Made by a program: the position numbers and the translations under genes. A stretch of DNA of 64,000 nt, from the NCBI RefSeq assembly GCF_004341105.1, contig NZ_SLZK01000002.1:800310-864309 (forward strand). The letters are read 5' to 3'. Of this stretch, positions 27,354 through 36,496 are shown one piece after another. A model generated the notes under the pieces. It worked only from the letters and a program-made list of their open reading frames with translations. It searched no databases and had not been told where the DNA came from. Each line of letters begins with the position of its first letter. Position 1 is the first letter of the stretch. This stretch comes from Rhizobium sp. BK418 (GTDB taxonomy: Bacteria; Pseudomonadota; Alphaproteobacteria; Rhizobiales; Rhizobiaceae).

Positions 27354-28046
27354 ATGCCCACGCTTTATCATCATCCCATGTCGTCCGCATCCCGCTTCGT
27401 CAGGCTCATCCTGGCGGAATACGGCTATCAGGCGGAACTGATCGAGGAACAGACTTGGGAGAAGCGCCGCGACTTCCTGGCGCTCAATCCGGCCGGCACG
27501 CTGCCTGTCTATGTCGATGACAGCATGCGAGCGCTTTGTGGCGCGACCGTCATTTCCGAATATCTCGACGAGACGCACGGCGTGCTGAAACGCGACCGCC
27601 GGTTGCTCGCCGAAGATCCGTTCCAGCGCGCGGAAATCCGCCGCCTGACGGAATGGTTCATGCAAAAGATGGAAAATGACGTTACCAAGCCGCTGGCGCG
27701 TGAACGCGTCTATAAGCTGCAGATGACGGCTGACCAGGGCGGCGGAGCCCCGGATTCCAAGATATTGCGCACGGCGCGCGCCAATATCCGCCAGCATATG
27801 CGTTATCTCACCTGGCTTGCGGGCTCGCGTCAGTGGCTCGCCGGCGACCGGATGAGCTATGCCGACCTTGCGGCGGCGGCCTCCATCTCGATCCTTGATT
27901 ATCTTGGCGAGATCGACTGGTCGGAATCGCCGCTCGCAAAGGACTGGTACCAGCGGCTGAAATCGCGCCCCTCATTCCGCCCGCTTCTGACCGAGCGCGT
28001 ACGCGGTCTGACGCCGGTGTCCCATTATGCCGATCTGGATTTCTGA
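27354..28046 (+). CDS. Glutathione S-transferase family protein
   Basis: A 230-residue GST. The thioredoxin-like N-terminal domain MPTLYHHPMSSASRFVRLIL has the catalytic Ser/Ser-rich first helix, NPAGTLPVYVDD with cis-proline binds glutathione, and a helical C-terminal domain ends with DRMSYADLAAAASISIL. The substrate is unknown. It ends 12 bases before queG and forms a GST-queG-epimerase operon. Confidence 0.87.
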   Translation: MPTLYHHPMSSASRFVRLILAEYGYQAELIEEQTWEKRRDFLALNPAGTLPVYVDDSMRALCGATVISEYLDETHGVLKRDRRLLAEDPFQRAEIRRLTEWFMQKMENDVTKPLARERVYKLQMTADQGGGAPDSKILRTARANIRQHMRYLTWLAGSRQWLAGDRMSYADLAAAASISILDYLGEIDWSESPLAKDWYQRLKSRPSFRPLLTERVRGLTPVSHYADLDF

Positions 28047-28058
28047 CGAGGGCTTTTC

Positions 28059-29219
28059 ATGCCCGACGCAAGAACCGATGATATAAAAGAGCGCAAGCGC
28101 CGCGACAATTTGACCACCTTCCTGAAGGCGGAATCTGTCGCCCTCGGCTTTGATCTCTGCCGCATCACCCGTCCGGATTCCATTCCGGAGGCAAAGGAAC
28201 GACTCGGCCAGTTCATCGATGCAGGCCGGCACGGGACGATGGAATGGATGGCGGAGACACAGGAGCGCCGCGGCGATCCGCGGACGCTTTGGAGCGACGT
28301 GCGCTCCGTCGCCGTCTTCGGCCTCAACTACGGGCCGGACGAGGATCCACGCAGCATTCTTGGCAAGAGGGACAAGGCGGCGATTTCCGTCTATGCCCGC
28401 AATCGTGATTATCATGATATCATCAAAGGCCGGCTGAAAGAGATTGCGACACGTTTTGCCGCCAAGGCCGGTGCGGATGTGAAGGTCTTCGTTGATACCG
28501 CACCCGTCATGGAAAAGCCGCTTGCGGCGGCGGCCGGTCTCGGCTGGCAGGGCAAACACACCAATCTCCTGAGCCGGGAGCATGGCTCCTGGCTGTTCCT
28601 CGGCTCCATGTTCACCACAGCCGATCTCAATATAGATATGCCGGAGGCGGATCATTGCGGCTCCTGCCGCGCCTGCCTCGATGCCTGCCCGACGGCTGCA
28701 TTTCCGGCGCCATACCAGATCGATGCGCGGCGCTGCATCTCGTATCTGACCATAGAGCACAAGGGACCGATCGATCCCGAATTCCGGCCGTTGATCGGCA
28801 ATCGCATCTATGGCTGCGATGATTGTCTTGCCGCCTGTCCGTGGAATAAGTTTGCAAGCGAAGCCTCGGAAATGAAGCTCAAAGCGCGCCAGGACCTGAA
28901 GGAGCCTTCCATCGCCTTCCTTCTAACGCTCGACGATCCGACTTTCCGTACCTTCTTCAGCGGCTCGCCGGTCAAGCGCATCGGCCGTGACCGCTTCATC
29001 CGTAACGTGCTGATCGCTGCCGGCAATTCCGGCGAACGAAACCTCATCGAGCGATGTCGCCTGCTCGCCGCCGATGCCTCGCCTATCGTTCGCGGCATGG
29101 CGGTCTGGGCATTGTCGCGACTCATGGAGGCTGGCGAATTTGGCATCTTTGCCGCACAAAGGGACAATGAGTCGGACGAGGACGTCCTCGGAGAATGGCG
29201 ATTGGCGGGAGTAAGGTGA
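28059..29219 (+). CDS. queG: Epoxyqueuosine reductase
   Basis: A 386-residue cobalamin and iron-sulfur enzyme that makes queuosine from epoxyqueuosine at the tRNA wobble position. Two ferredoxin-like clusters are visible: CGSCRACLDACPTAAF and CDDCLAACPWNKF. The N-terminal reductase domain has VAVFGLNYGP, and the C-terminal HEAT-like helices run to the end. Its TGA overlaps the ATG of the next gene by one base. Confidence 0.94.
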   Translation: MPDARTDDIKERKRRDNLTTFLKAESVALGFDLCRITRPDSIPEAKERLGQFIDAGRHGTMEWMAETQERRGDPRTLWSDVRSVAVFGLNYGPDEDPRSILGKRDKAAISVYARNRDYHDIIKGRLKEIATRFAAKAGADVKVFVDTAPVMEKPLAAAAGLGWQGKHTNLLSREHGSWLFLGSMFTTADLNIDMPEADHCGSCRACLDACPTAAFPAPYQIDARRCISYLTIEHKGPIDPEFRPLIGNRIYGCDDCLAACPWNKFASEASEMKLKARQDLKEPSIAFLLTLDDPTFRTFFSGSPVKRIGRDRFIRNVLIAAGNSGERNLIERCRLLAADASPIVRGMAVWALSRLMEAGEFGIFAAQRDNESDEDVLGEWRLAGVR

Positions 29220-30088
29220 TGCACGTGATGATCTTTGGCTGCGGCTATTCCGGCACTGCCATCGCCAAGGCCTTTGGCGAGAGCGGCACGCGCGTCTCCG
29301 GCACGACGCGGTCGCAGGAGAAAGCCGAAGAACTGCGTAACGCCGGGATCGAAGCCTCCATCTTCGATGGCGAGACCTTGAGCGATGAGCTGCAAGCGGC
29401 GATGGCAGACGTCACCCATCTCGTCCAGTCAATCGCGCCGCGCGATGTCGATCCGCTGCTTACATTACTCGGCCAGGATGGAACGTTCCTTCTGCCGAAG
29501 CTGCAATGGATCGGCTATCTTTCCACTGTCGGCGTTTATGGAGACCATAAGGGCGGCTGGGTGACGGAAGAAACTCGTTGCGTTCCGGTCTCGGGCCGCT
29601 CAAAGGAACGACTGGAGGCGGAGCAGGGCTGGCTGGCACTCGGACGCGCGCGCGGCGTGCCGGCGGCGATATTGCGTCTCTCGGGCATCTATGGGCCAGG
29701 ACGCAATGCCTTCGTCAATCTGAACCGTGGCACGGCGCGTCGCATCATCAAGAAAGACCAGGTCTTCAACCGCATCCGCGTGGAGGATATCGGTGCTTCC
29801 GCCCGCTTCCTCTCAGAGCACGCGCTGAACGGCATCTATAATGTTACCGACGATCAGCCCGGCCCGGCGCAGGACGTCATCGTCGAAGCGGCCCGCCTGA
29901 TGGGTGTCGAGCCGCCGCCGGAACAGGCTTTCGAAACGGCCGAGATGACGCCGATGGCTCGCTCCTTCTATGGTGAGAACAAGCGGGTTTCCAACGCAAA
30001 ATTAAAGGCTGCAGGCTTTCATTTTGCCTTCCCGAATTATCCGATGTCGCTCGCCCAACTCTGGCAAAACGGCCGCTGGAAGGGCTGA
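29219..30088 (+). CDS. NAD(P)-dependent epimerase/dehydratase, YeeZ-like
   Basis: A 289-residue protein. VMIFGCGYSGTAIAKAFGESG is the nucleotide-binding start (GxGxxG), and YLSTVGVYGDHKGGWVTEET and LRLSGIYGPGRNAFVNL are the YeeZ/SDR-type substrate segments. The starting ATG at 29219 lies within TGATG of queG; an earlier in-frame ATG at 29195 lies within queG. Substrate unknown. A hairpin AGGGCT/AGCCCT overlaps its stop. Confidence 0.85.
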   Translation: MHVMIFGCGYSGTAIAKAFGESGTRVSGTTRSQEKAEELRNAGIEASIFDGETLSDELQAAMADVTHLVQSIAPRDVDPLLTLLGQDGTFLLPKLQWIGYLSTVGVYGDHKGGWVTEETRCVPVSGRSKERLEAEQGWLALGRARGVPAAILRLSGIYGPGRNAFVNLNRGTARRIIKKDQVFNRIRVEDIGASARFLSEHALNGIYNVTDDQPGPAQDVIVEAARLMGVEPPPEQAFETAEMTPMARSFYGENKRVSNAKLKAAGFHFAFPNYPMSLAQLWQNGRWKG

Positions 30089-30496
30089 TGAAGCCCTCTC
30101 GTTCGGGTGAACGGGCTATAACCCGTAAAGAGTAGAAAATTCCTACTTTCTAATTTTCGCGAGCCGAATTTCGCTTCGTATTATGGTTAACGGCCCCTAA
30201 ATTTGCGCAAATGTGGCGTCAAATATGACAGCATGAGTAAAAAATTTTTGTGATTTGTAGAAGCTATAGGATGTTTACCGTTTCTTCGAAAAAATCATTC
30301 GGATTTTAACTGATTTCATTAGGTTTTTTCCAAAAATCGCCGAAGCGGTGTTCTGCTACCGCAATGTTATTGGAATTACAATTATTACAGATTGTTACAT
30401 TCCGTGATCAGCGTCGGCACTTTTTCGCCACTTTTCGGCGGATTTAAGCCCCGCCGCCCCAAAGGCGTGAGTTCAATAGTTGAGGGACAATCCGTT
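30089..30496. other. Intergenic region of 408 bases, AT-rich
   Basis: No ORF with coding character is seen. The 5' part holds a short ACGGG/CCCGT hairpin (30111-30126). The rest is strikingly AT-rich against the GC-rich surroundings, with many T and A runs (30190-30395), and likely carries the promoter of the RlpA-like gene and a long leader. I could not identify a regulator site. Confidence 0.6.
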
Positions 30497-30859
30497 TTGA
30501 AGAAAATCTGCCGTTCTCTAATCACCGTCGTAGCGATTGCAGCCTGTTCTTCCATCCTTCCGGCGGAAGTATTTGCTGCAAACGGATGCGGCGGTGCTTC
30601 GTGGTACGCACTTCGCTCCAAAACTGCTTCCGGGGAACGCATGAACCCGGCCATCTATACTGCCGCACATCGCTCGCTGGCGTTCGGCACCAAGGTGAAG
30701 GTCACCAACCGCAACAACGGCCGCAGCGTCGTCGTTCGCATCAATGATCGTGGTCCGTTTATCCGCGGTCGCGTGCTCGATCTGTCGCGCGCTGCCGCAC
30801 AGAACATCGGCATGGTCTCCACAGGCACTGCGAAGGTCTGCTACGAAGTCATCAGCTGA
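30497..30859 (+). CDS. RlpA-like double-psi beta-barrel protein, secreted
   Basis: A 120-residue protein. A signal peptide ([16 protein letters not shown], cleaved after VFA-A near residue 27) precedes one DPBB domain: [33 protein letters not shown] and the diagnostic [19 protein letters not shown]. RlpA proteins act on denuded peptidoglycan. There is no SPOR domain, so it is a minimal form. TTG 30497 is the chosen start, 9 bases after GAGGGA (30482-30487). An in-frame ATG at 30392 lies in the AT-rich leader and is unlikely. Confidence 0.83.
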   Translation: MKKICRSLITVVAIAACSSILPAEVFAANGCGGASWYALRSKTASGERMNPAIYTAAHRSLAFGTKVKVTNRNNGRSVVVRINDRGPFIRGRVLDLSRAAAQNIGMVSTGTAKVCYEVIS

Positions 30860-31029
30860 GGCCAGGTCCTCCGCGAAATCCCTGCGCCGGATGCGGCGCT
30901 TGCTCTTGCCGTCAATCGCGGGTAACCACGCGGTTGGGACTTGTGAACAATCCGCCCGGCCAATCAGCTTTGCTGGGGGTTCATTCTTGCGCGGATCGTT
31001 TACCAGCCAAGGCAACAGGAGAAGTTTGA

Positions 31030-32319
31030 ATGCGTTTGGGCGGCCGCCTCGAAGGGGCGATTTCGGTTCTGGCTGATATCGACGCCCGCAAAAGGCCTGT
31101 CGCCGATGCGCTCAAGGACTGGGGTCTCGCCCACCGTTTTGCCGGCTCCGGCGACCGGGCGGCGATCGGCAACATCGTCTACGACGCTCTGCGCATGCGG
31201 CTCTCCCATGCCTATCTGATGGACGACGACAGCGCCGTCGCTATTGCGCATGCCGTCATGTTCCGCCAGTGGGGCTTCACGCCGGAAACGCTGGCCGCCG
31301 AACTTGCCGACGACAAGTTTGCGCCGACGCCACTCTCGACTGAAGCGCTTGCGGCTTTCACGAGCCGCTCACTTTCCGATGCGCCCCTACATGTGCAGGG
31401 CGACATTCCCGAATGGGTCCAATCCTCCTTCGAACAGGCTTTCGGCGAAAACTGGCTTCCCGAAGCGCAGGCGCTTGCCGGGCGCCCGACGCTCGATCTG
31501 CGGGCCAATATTTTGAAGGCCACTCGCGAAAAGGCCCTCAAGGCGCTGGAACGCACCGGCGCAAATGAGGCGAAGATCGCACGCTACGGCATCCGGATTC
31601 CCGCCGGCGAAGGAGCCTCACGTCTTCCGAACGTCACCGCCGAACTTTCGTTCCAAAAAGGCTGGTTTGAGGTTCAGGACGAGGGATCGCAGATCGTTGC
31701 CGACCTCGTTCTGCCGAATGATGGCGAACAGGTGCTGGATTACTGCGCCGGCGGTGGCGGCAAGACGCTCGCCATGGCGGCGGCCATGCACAATAAGGGT
31801 CAGGTCCACGCCTATGACGCCGATCGCAAGCGGCTTGCGCCGATCATCGAACGGCTGAGGCGCGCCGGTACACGCAATGTCCAGGTCCATGACGATGCCA
31901 GGAGCTTGTCCAATCTGCGCGACCGCTGCGACAAGGTTCTGGTCGATGCGCCCTGTACCGGTACGGGGACATGGCGTCGCCGGCCTGATACGAAATGGCG
32001 GCTGACCGCCAAGAACCTTGATGAGCGTACAGCCCAGCAGCAGGACGCACTAAAGCAGGCGAGTAGCTTCGTGCGCGCCGGCGGCGAGCTCATCTATATC
32101 ACCTGCTCAGTGCTGCCGCAGGAGAATGAAGAACAGGTAAGGCGCTTTGTTGCGGACAACAGCGACTTCGAGATCGTCAGCGCCCTACCCGCCTGGGACA
32201 GCCTGTTCGGCAGGGAGGGAACGCGTCCGCGTTCTTCCGACGGCAAGACGATCACGCTGACACCGGCCTCGACGGATACGGACGGTTTCTTCTTCTGCCG
32301 TCTCAAGAGAAATGGCTGA
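31030..32319 (+). CDS. rsmB: RsmB-type rRNA cytosine-C5 methyltransferase
   Basis: A 429-residue NOL1/NOP2/Sun methyltransferase. An N-terminal NusB-like helical region (about 1-130) precedes the SAM domain: VLDYCAGGGGKTLAMAA is motif I, VDAPCTGTGTWRRRPD holds motif IV with a Cys, and YITCSVLPQENEEQV holds motif VI with the second catalytic Cys. It probably methylates 16S rRNA at C967. The start follows GGAGAAG. Confidence 0.88.
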   Translation: MRLGGRLEGAISVLADIDARKRPVADALKDWGLAHRFAGSGDRAAIGNIVYDALRMRLSHAYLMDDDSAVAIAHAVMFRQWGFTPETLAAELADDKFAPTPLSTEALAAFTSRSLSDAPLHVQGDIPEWVQSSFEQAFGENWLPEAQALAGRPTLDLRANILKATREKALKALERTGANEAKIARYGIRIPAGEGASRLPNVTAELSFQKGWFEVQDEGSQIVADLVLPNDGEQVLDYCAGGGGKTLAMAAAMHNKGQVHAYDADRKRLAPIIERLRRAGTRNVQVHDDARSLSNLRDRCDKVLVDAPCTGTGTWRRRPDTKWRLTAKNLDERTAQQQDALKQASSFVRAGGELIYITCSVLPQENEEQVRRFVADNSDFEIVSALPAWDSLFGREGTRPRSSDGKTITLTPASTDTDGFFFCRLKRNG

Positions 32320-32429
32320 TCCACATCGTGCTCCGTCTCGCTGAAGGCGAGTGAAAGGTTAACAGCGCAGTCATCCTGGATTTGCGAACAAATGCATTTC
32401 AACCGGCAGGCTGATCTCGGAAATCTATC

Positions 32430-32446
32430 CTTAAAACAATTCCAAA
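32430..32446 (+). promoter_or_regulatory. Candidate Irr (ICE) box before the iron operon
   Basis: CTTAAAACAATTCCAAA agrees at 13 of 16 specified positions with the alphaproteobacterial iron-control element TTTAGAA-N3-TTCTAAA, with CAA fitting the YNR centre. It lies 82 bases before the irpA start, in the right place to control an iron-responsive operon. The left half-site is the weaker one. Confidence 0.4.
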
Positions 32447-32527
32447 CTAGAGTGTTTGACACCAGTTTGCTTTTGCGCGAAGAGACGGCAGCCGGATTCA
32501 GACGGAAATCCGTCACAGGAGAGGATT

Positions 32528-33805
32528 ATGAAGCTCAACCGCACATTCCGCGCAGCCGCACTGGCGATCGCCCCCGCCGCCCTGCTCGCCCTTCCCGCCC
32601 ATGCGGAAACGGACGCAGCCGCTGTCGTAAAGCATTATGCCGAAATCGCTCACGCCAAATACGAGGACTCGCTGACGACAGCCAAGGCGCTCGATGTGGC
32701 CATCGACGCGTTTCTGAAGACGCCCAACGATACGACGCTGAAGGCTGCCAAAGATGCATGGATCAAGGCGCGCGTTCCCTATCAGCAGACGGAAGTCTAT
32801 CGTTTCGGCAATCCGGTTGTCGACGACTGGGAAGGCAAGGTCAACGCATGGCCGCTCGATGAAGGCCTGATCGATTACGTCGATCCCTCCTACGGCACGG
32901 AAAGCGATGAGAACTCGCTTTATGTCGCCAACGTCATCGCTAATAAGACGATCAAGATCGACGGCAAGGACGTTGACGCTTCCAAGCTGACGCCGGAATT
33001 CCTCTCCGGCACGCTCGCTGAAGCCGGTGGTATCGAAGCCAATGTTGCAACCGGCTACCACGCCATCGAATTCCTGCTTTGGGGCCAGGATCTGCACGGC
33101 ACCGGACCTGGCGCCGGCGAGCGTCCCGCCAGCGATTACGATCTCAAGAATTGCACGCACGGCAATTGCGACCGCCGCGCCGAATACCTGAAGTCGGCCT
33201 CCACGCTGCTCGTTTCCGATCTGCAGGAAATGACCGACAATTGGGCGGCGGATGGCGAAGCCACCAAGCATGTTGAAGCCGATCCGAAGGCTGGCCTCGT
33301 CGCCATCCTGACAGGCATGGGTTCGCTCTCCTACGGCGAGCTCGCCGGCGAACGCATGAAGCTCGGCCTGCTGCTGCACGATCCGGAAGAAGAGCATGAT
33401 TGCTTCTCCGACAATACCTATAACTCGCACCTGAACGACGCGATCGGCATCGCGGCCGCCTATACGGGCGACTATACCCGGGTCGACGGCACCAAGATGA
33501 CCGGCCCGTCGCTGCACGACCTCGTCGCAGCCAAGGACAAGGCTCTGGATGCCGAGATGACCGGCAAACTCAACACGACGCTGGACGCCATGCACGCCAT
33601 GGCCAAGCGCGGTGAAACGGTCGAGAAGTATGACCAGATGATCGGCGAAGGCAACAAGGAAGGCAATGCTGTCGTCCAGGCAGCCATCGACGGCCTCATC
33701 GACCAGACGAAGTCGGTGCAGCGCGTTATTGCCGCACTCGACCTCGGCACTGTCGAGCTTGAAGGTTCCGACAGCCTGGATAATCCTAACGCCGTCTTTA
33801 AATGA
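32528..33805 (+). CDS. Imelysin-family periplasmic protein IrpA-like (COG3487)
   Basis: A 425-residue exported protein with a clear signal peptide (KLNRTFRAAALAIAPAALLA, then LPAHAE). The imelysin signature GxHxxE is intact in GYHAIEFLLWGQDL. The second half repeats the helical imelysin pattern. IrpA-type proteins are periplasmic or outer-surface and iron-regulated, probably taking part in iron handling. ATG 32528 follows GGAGAGGA. It is the first gene of a four-gene operon whose partners match COG3488, COG3489 and COG3490. Confidence 0.88.
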   Translation: MKLNRTFRAAALAIAPAALLALPAHAETDAAAVVKHYAEIAHAKYEDSLTTAKALDVAIDAFLKTPNDTTLKAAKDAWIKARVPYQQTEVYRFGNPVVDDWEGKVNAWPLDEGLIDYVDPSYGTESDENSLYVANVIANKTIKIDGKDVDASKLTPEFLSGTLAEAGGIEANVATGYHAIEFLLWGQDLHGTGPGAGERPASDYDLKNCTHGNCDRRAEYLKSASTLLVSDLQEMTDNWAADGEATKHVEADPKAGLVAILTGMGSLSYGELAGERMKLGLLLHDPEEEHDCFSDNTYNSHLNDAIGIAAAYTGDYTRVDGTKMTGPSLHDLVAAKDKALDAEMTGKLNTTLDAMHAMAKRGETVEKYDQMIGEGNKEGNAVVQAAIDGLIDQTKSVQRVIAALDLGTVELEGSDSLDNPNAVFK

Positions 33806-33812
33806 GCAAAGG

Positions 33813-33840
33813 CGGGCCGCTCCGAAGCCGGAGCGGCCCG
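33813..33840 (+). other. Intercistronic GC hairpin in the iron operon
   Basis: CGGGCCGCTCCG (33813-33824) and CGGAGCGGCCCG (33829-33840) form a perfect 12-bp stem with a four-base loop AAGC, placed between the IrpA stop and the di-haem gene start at 33851. No T-run follows. It more likely protects or partly limits the upstream messenger than ends it. Confidence 0.7.
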
Positions 33841-33850
33841 GACCCTTGAA

Positions 33851-35389
33851 ATGTCGCATAACCCGGCCCGACGTCTTCTCATCAGTGCAGTCATCTGCGC
33901 TTCCGTTGCGGGGCTTCCTGTCGCCTTTGCCGGCGCCTTCAACCTTCCGAACAGACGGACCGATCTTTCTGAGGCCGACGTCAAGCGTGTCGCAGACATC
34001 GTCAGACCAACGCAGGATTTCAGCAAGGCTGAGCAATACGAGGCCATGCAGGCGGGTGCGGCGACCTCAATCGATTCGGTCACCGAAGACAGTTTCTCGC
34101 ATATTTCTGCCAATATCCCCTTCGAAGAAGAGCAGAATTTCCGGCTTGGCAATGCGCTCTTCCGCAAGCTCTGGGTTTCCGCACCCTCCTCCACACAGGC
34201 GTCCGACGGGCTCGGCCCGCTTTTCAACGCCCGCTCCTGCATGAGCTGCCACCTCAACGATGGCCGTGGCAAACCTCCCGAGGGCGGACCGAGCGCCACC
34301 TCTATGTTCCTGCGCCTTGCCCGGGCCGCGAAGGCGCCGGAGGAAGAAAAGGCGCTCACCGATGCTGATATCGTCACTTTCCCCGATCCGGTTTACGGCT
34401 ATCAGCTTCAGGATCTCGCCGTTCCCGGACTTGCCGCCGAGGGCAAGCTTACCGTTGCCTATAGCGAAGAGATCGCCCAGCTGGCCGACGGCGAGACGGT
34501 AAGGCTCCGTAAGCCTGTTTATACCGTCAAAGATCTCGCCTATGGCCCGCTCGACCCGGCGACGACGATTTCGGCGCGCGTCGCTCCGCCGATGATCGGC
34601 CTCGGTCTTATCCAGGCAATTCCCGAGGCCGATATTCTCGCACATGCCGATCCTGATGACCTCGACCACGACGGCATTTCCGGCAAGGCGGCCATCGTTC
34701 GCGACCACCGCACCGGCGAGATCAGTCTCGGTCGCTTCGGCTGGAAGGCGCAGAACGCCACTGTGCGCGACCAGAGCGCCGATGCCTTCTCTAACGATAT
34801 CGGCATTTCGACACCGGACAGACCCGATGCCCATGGAGACTGCACCGCGACTGAGACAAAGTGCCTCGTCATGCCGGACGGGGTGCAAAAACGGCTCGGC
34901 AACGAGGAAGCGCCTGGCCCGGTTCTCGATCTCGTCACCTTCTATTCAGAGAACCTCGCGGTGCCGGCGCGCCGCAAGGCAAGCTTTACCGACACGTTGC
35001 GTGGCAAGCAGCTTTTCTACGACTCCGGCTGCATTTCCTGCCATGTTCCGAAGTTTGTCACCCGCCGCGATATTGCAGAGAAGGCGCAATCCTTTCAGCT
35101 TATCTGGCCTTATTCCGATTTTCTGCTGCATGACATGGGCGACGGTCTTGCAGACGGACAGCAAGTGGGACTCGCAAATGGACGTGAATGGCGCACGCCG
35201 CCGCTATGGGGTATAGGTCTGACCCGGATTGTCAGCGGGCGCAGCTTCTTTCTGCACGATGGCCGCGCCAGAAATCTCACCGAAGCAATCCTCTGGCATG
35301 GCGGCGAAGCTAAAAAAGCCCGCAACGCATTCTCCTCGCTGTCAAAAGACGATAGAGAAGCCCTGATTACATTCCTGGAGTCACTTTGA
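33851..35389 (+). CDS. Di-haem oxidoreductase family protein (DUF1111, COG3488)
   Basis: A 512-residue protein with two c-type haem motifs, SCMSCHLNDG (near residues 128-137) and GCISCHVPKF (near residue 396). The N-terminal hydrophobic segment (RLLISAVICASVAGLPVAFA) is a signal peptide. COG3488 was annotated as a predicted thiol oxidoreductase, and the family resembles di-haem peroxidases. Together with imelysins it probably performs periplasmic iron redox work. Its TGA overlaps the next ATG by one base. Confidence 0.88.
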   Translation: MSHNPARRLLISAVICASVAGLPVAFAGAFNLPNRRTDLSEADVKRVADIVRPTQDFSKAEQYEAMQAGAATSIDSVTEDSFSHISANIPFEEEQNFRLGNALFRKLWVSAPSSTQASDGLGPLFNARSCMSCHLNDGRGKPPEGGPSATSMFLRLARAAKAPEEEKALTDADIVTFPDPVYGYQLQDLAVPGLAAEGKLTVAYSEEIAQLADGETVRLRKPVYTVKDLAYGPLDPATTISARVAPPMIGLGLIQAIPEADILAHADPDDLDHDGISGKAAIVRDHRTGEISLGRFGWKAQNATVRDQSADAFSNDIGISTPDRPDAHGDCTATETKCLVMPDGVQKRLGNEEAPGPVLDLVTFYSENLAVPARRKASFTDTLRGKQLFYDSGCISCHVPKFVTRRDIAEKAQSFQLIWPYSDFLLHDMGDGLADGQQVGLANGREWRTPPLWGIGLTRIVSGRSFFLHDGRARNLTEAILWHGGEAKKARNAFSSLSKDDREALITFLESL

Positions 35390-36492
35390 TGCGCCCCTGG
35401 CACACCCTCCTTTGCCTCGCCTTGACCGGCCTTGCCACACCGGCTGCCGCCCAGAGCGCCGCGCCGCCCGCCGCGGGCCTCAACGAGGATGCTGTGCCTT
35501 CCGTCATGCAGCGCGCCGTCGACGAAGTCATTCGCCCCGGCTATCGCAATATGCAACAATCGGCCGCGCGTCTGACGACTGCCATGAACGATCTCTGCGC
35601 CGCGGGCACACAGCAGACGCTCGATCGCGCCAAGTCCGCTTTCGACGACACGATCCGCTATTGGTCGACGATCGAGATCGTGCAGACCGGGCCGGTCATC
35701 CAGGACAATCTCTTCGAGCACATCCTCTTCTATCCCGACCGCAAGGGTGTCGGCCTCAAGCAGGTGCAGGCGCTGATCGCTAAGGCGGATCCGAAGGACG
35801 CGACTGTCGACGCGATCGCCGGCAAGAGTGTCGCCCTGCAGGGACTGACTGCGCTCGAATATATTCTCTATGGTAGCGGCTCCGAAGACCTCATCAATCA
35901 AAAGGGCGGCTTCCGCTGCCTCTATGGCCAGGCGGTGGCGGGCAATATCCAGCGCGAGGCCGGCGAAGTGGTCGCCGCCTGGGAGAAGCCTGACGGCGTG
36001 CAGGCAAGCTGGAAGCATCCCGGGCCGCAAAGCAATGATTTCATGGACAACAAGGAAGCCGTTACCGCTCTGCTCGGCATCCTCGTTCATGGCGCGGAGA
36101 ATGTCCGAGACCAGCGGCTCGAACAGTTCTACAAGGGTAAGGACACGCCTGCCCGTCCTCGCATGGCGATCTACTGGCGTTCGAAGAATACCTGGAAATC
36201 CATGGCCGCCAATCTCGAGGGCATCCGCACGCTCTGGCAGAAAGCCGGTATGGCCGAGCTGCTGCCGCCGGAAAAGAAGCAGGTTGCCGATGCGATCGAT
36301 ACCAAGCTGAAGACGATCATCGACAGTATCTCGAAGCTGAACCCGGATATGGAAGTTGCCATCAGTGACGCGGAAAAAGCAAAGCTTGATACGCTGCTGA
36401 CGGAGACCCGCGATCTAATCACCACGATCAGCGACCAGTATGGCGCGGCAATCGGCCTTTCTGCCGGCTTCTCCTTCTCGGACGGAGATTGA
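35389..36492 (+). CDS. Second imelysin-family protein (COG3489-like)
   Basis: A 367-residue exported protein with a signal peptide (LLCLALTGLATPAAAQ). The imelysin fold is recognisable (ALEYILYGSGSEDL). The position of the GxHxxE motif reads LTALEYILYG, so the His is missing, unlike the first imelysin of the operon. Such COG3489 members are predicted periplasmic lipoproteins, but no lipobox is evident here. It is translationally coupled to the di-haem gene through TGATG. Confidence 0.85.
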   Translation: MRPWHTLLCLALTGLATPAAAQSAAPPAAGLNEDAVPSVMQRAVDEVIRPGYRNMQQSAARLTTAMNDLCAAGTQQTLDRAKSAFDDTIRYWSTIEIVQTGPVIQDNLFEHILFYPDRKGVGLKQVQALIAKADPKDATVDAIAGKSVALQGLTALEYILYGSGSEDLINQKGGFRCLYGQAVAGNIQREAGEVVAAWEKPDGVQASWKHPGPQSNDFMDNKEAVTALLGILVHGAENVRDQRLEQFYKGKDTPARPRMAIYWRSKNTWKSMAANLEGIRTLWQKAGMAELLPPEKKQVADAIDTKLKTIIDSISKLNPDMEVAISDAEKAKLDTLLTETRDLITTISDQYGAAIGLSAGFSFSDGD

Positions 36493-36496
36493 GCCG

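Noticed and set aside
32513..34036. 507-codon minus-strand frame across the IrpA and di-haem genes
   Set aside because: It runs antisense to two genes with clear signal peptides and motifs. Its sequence has no recognisable domain.
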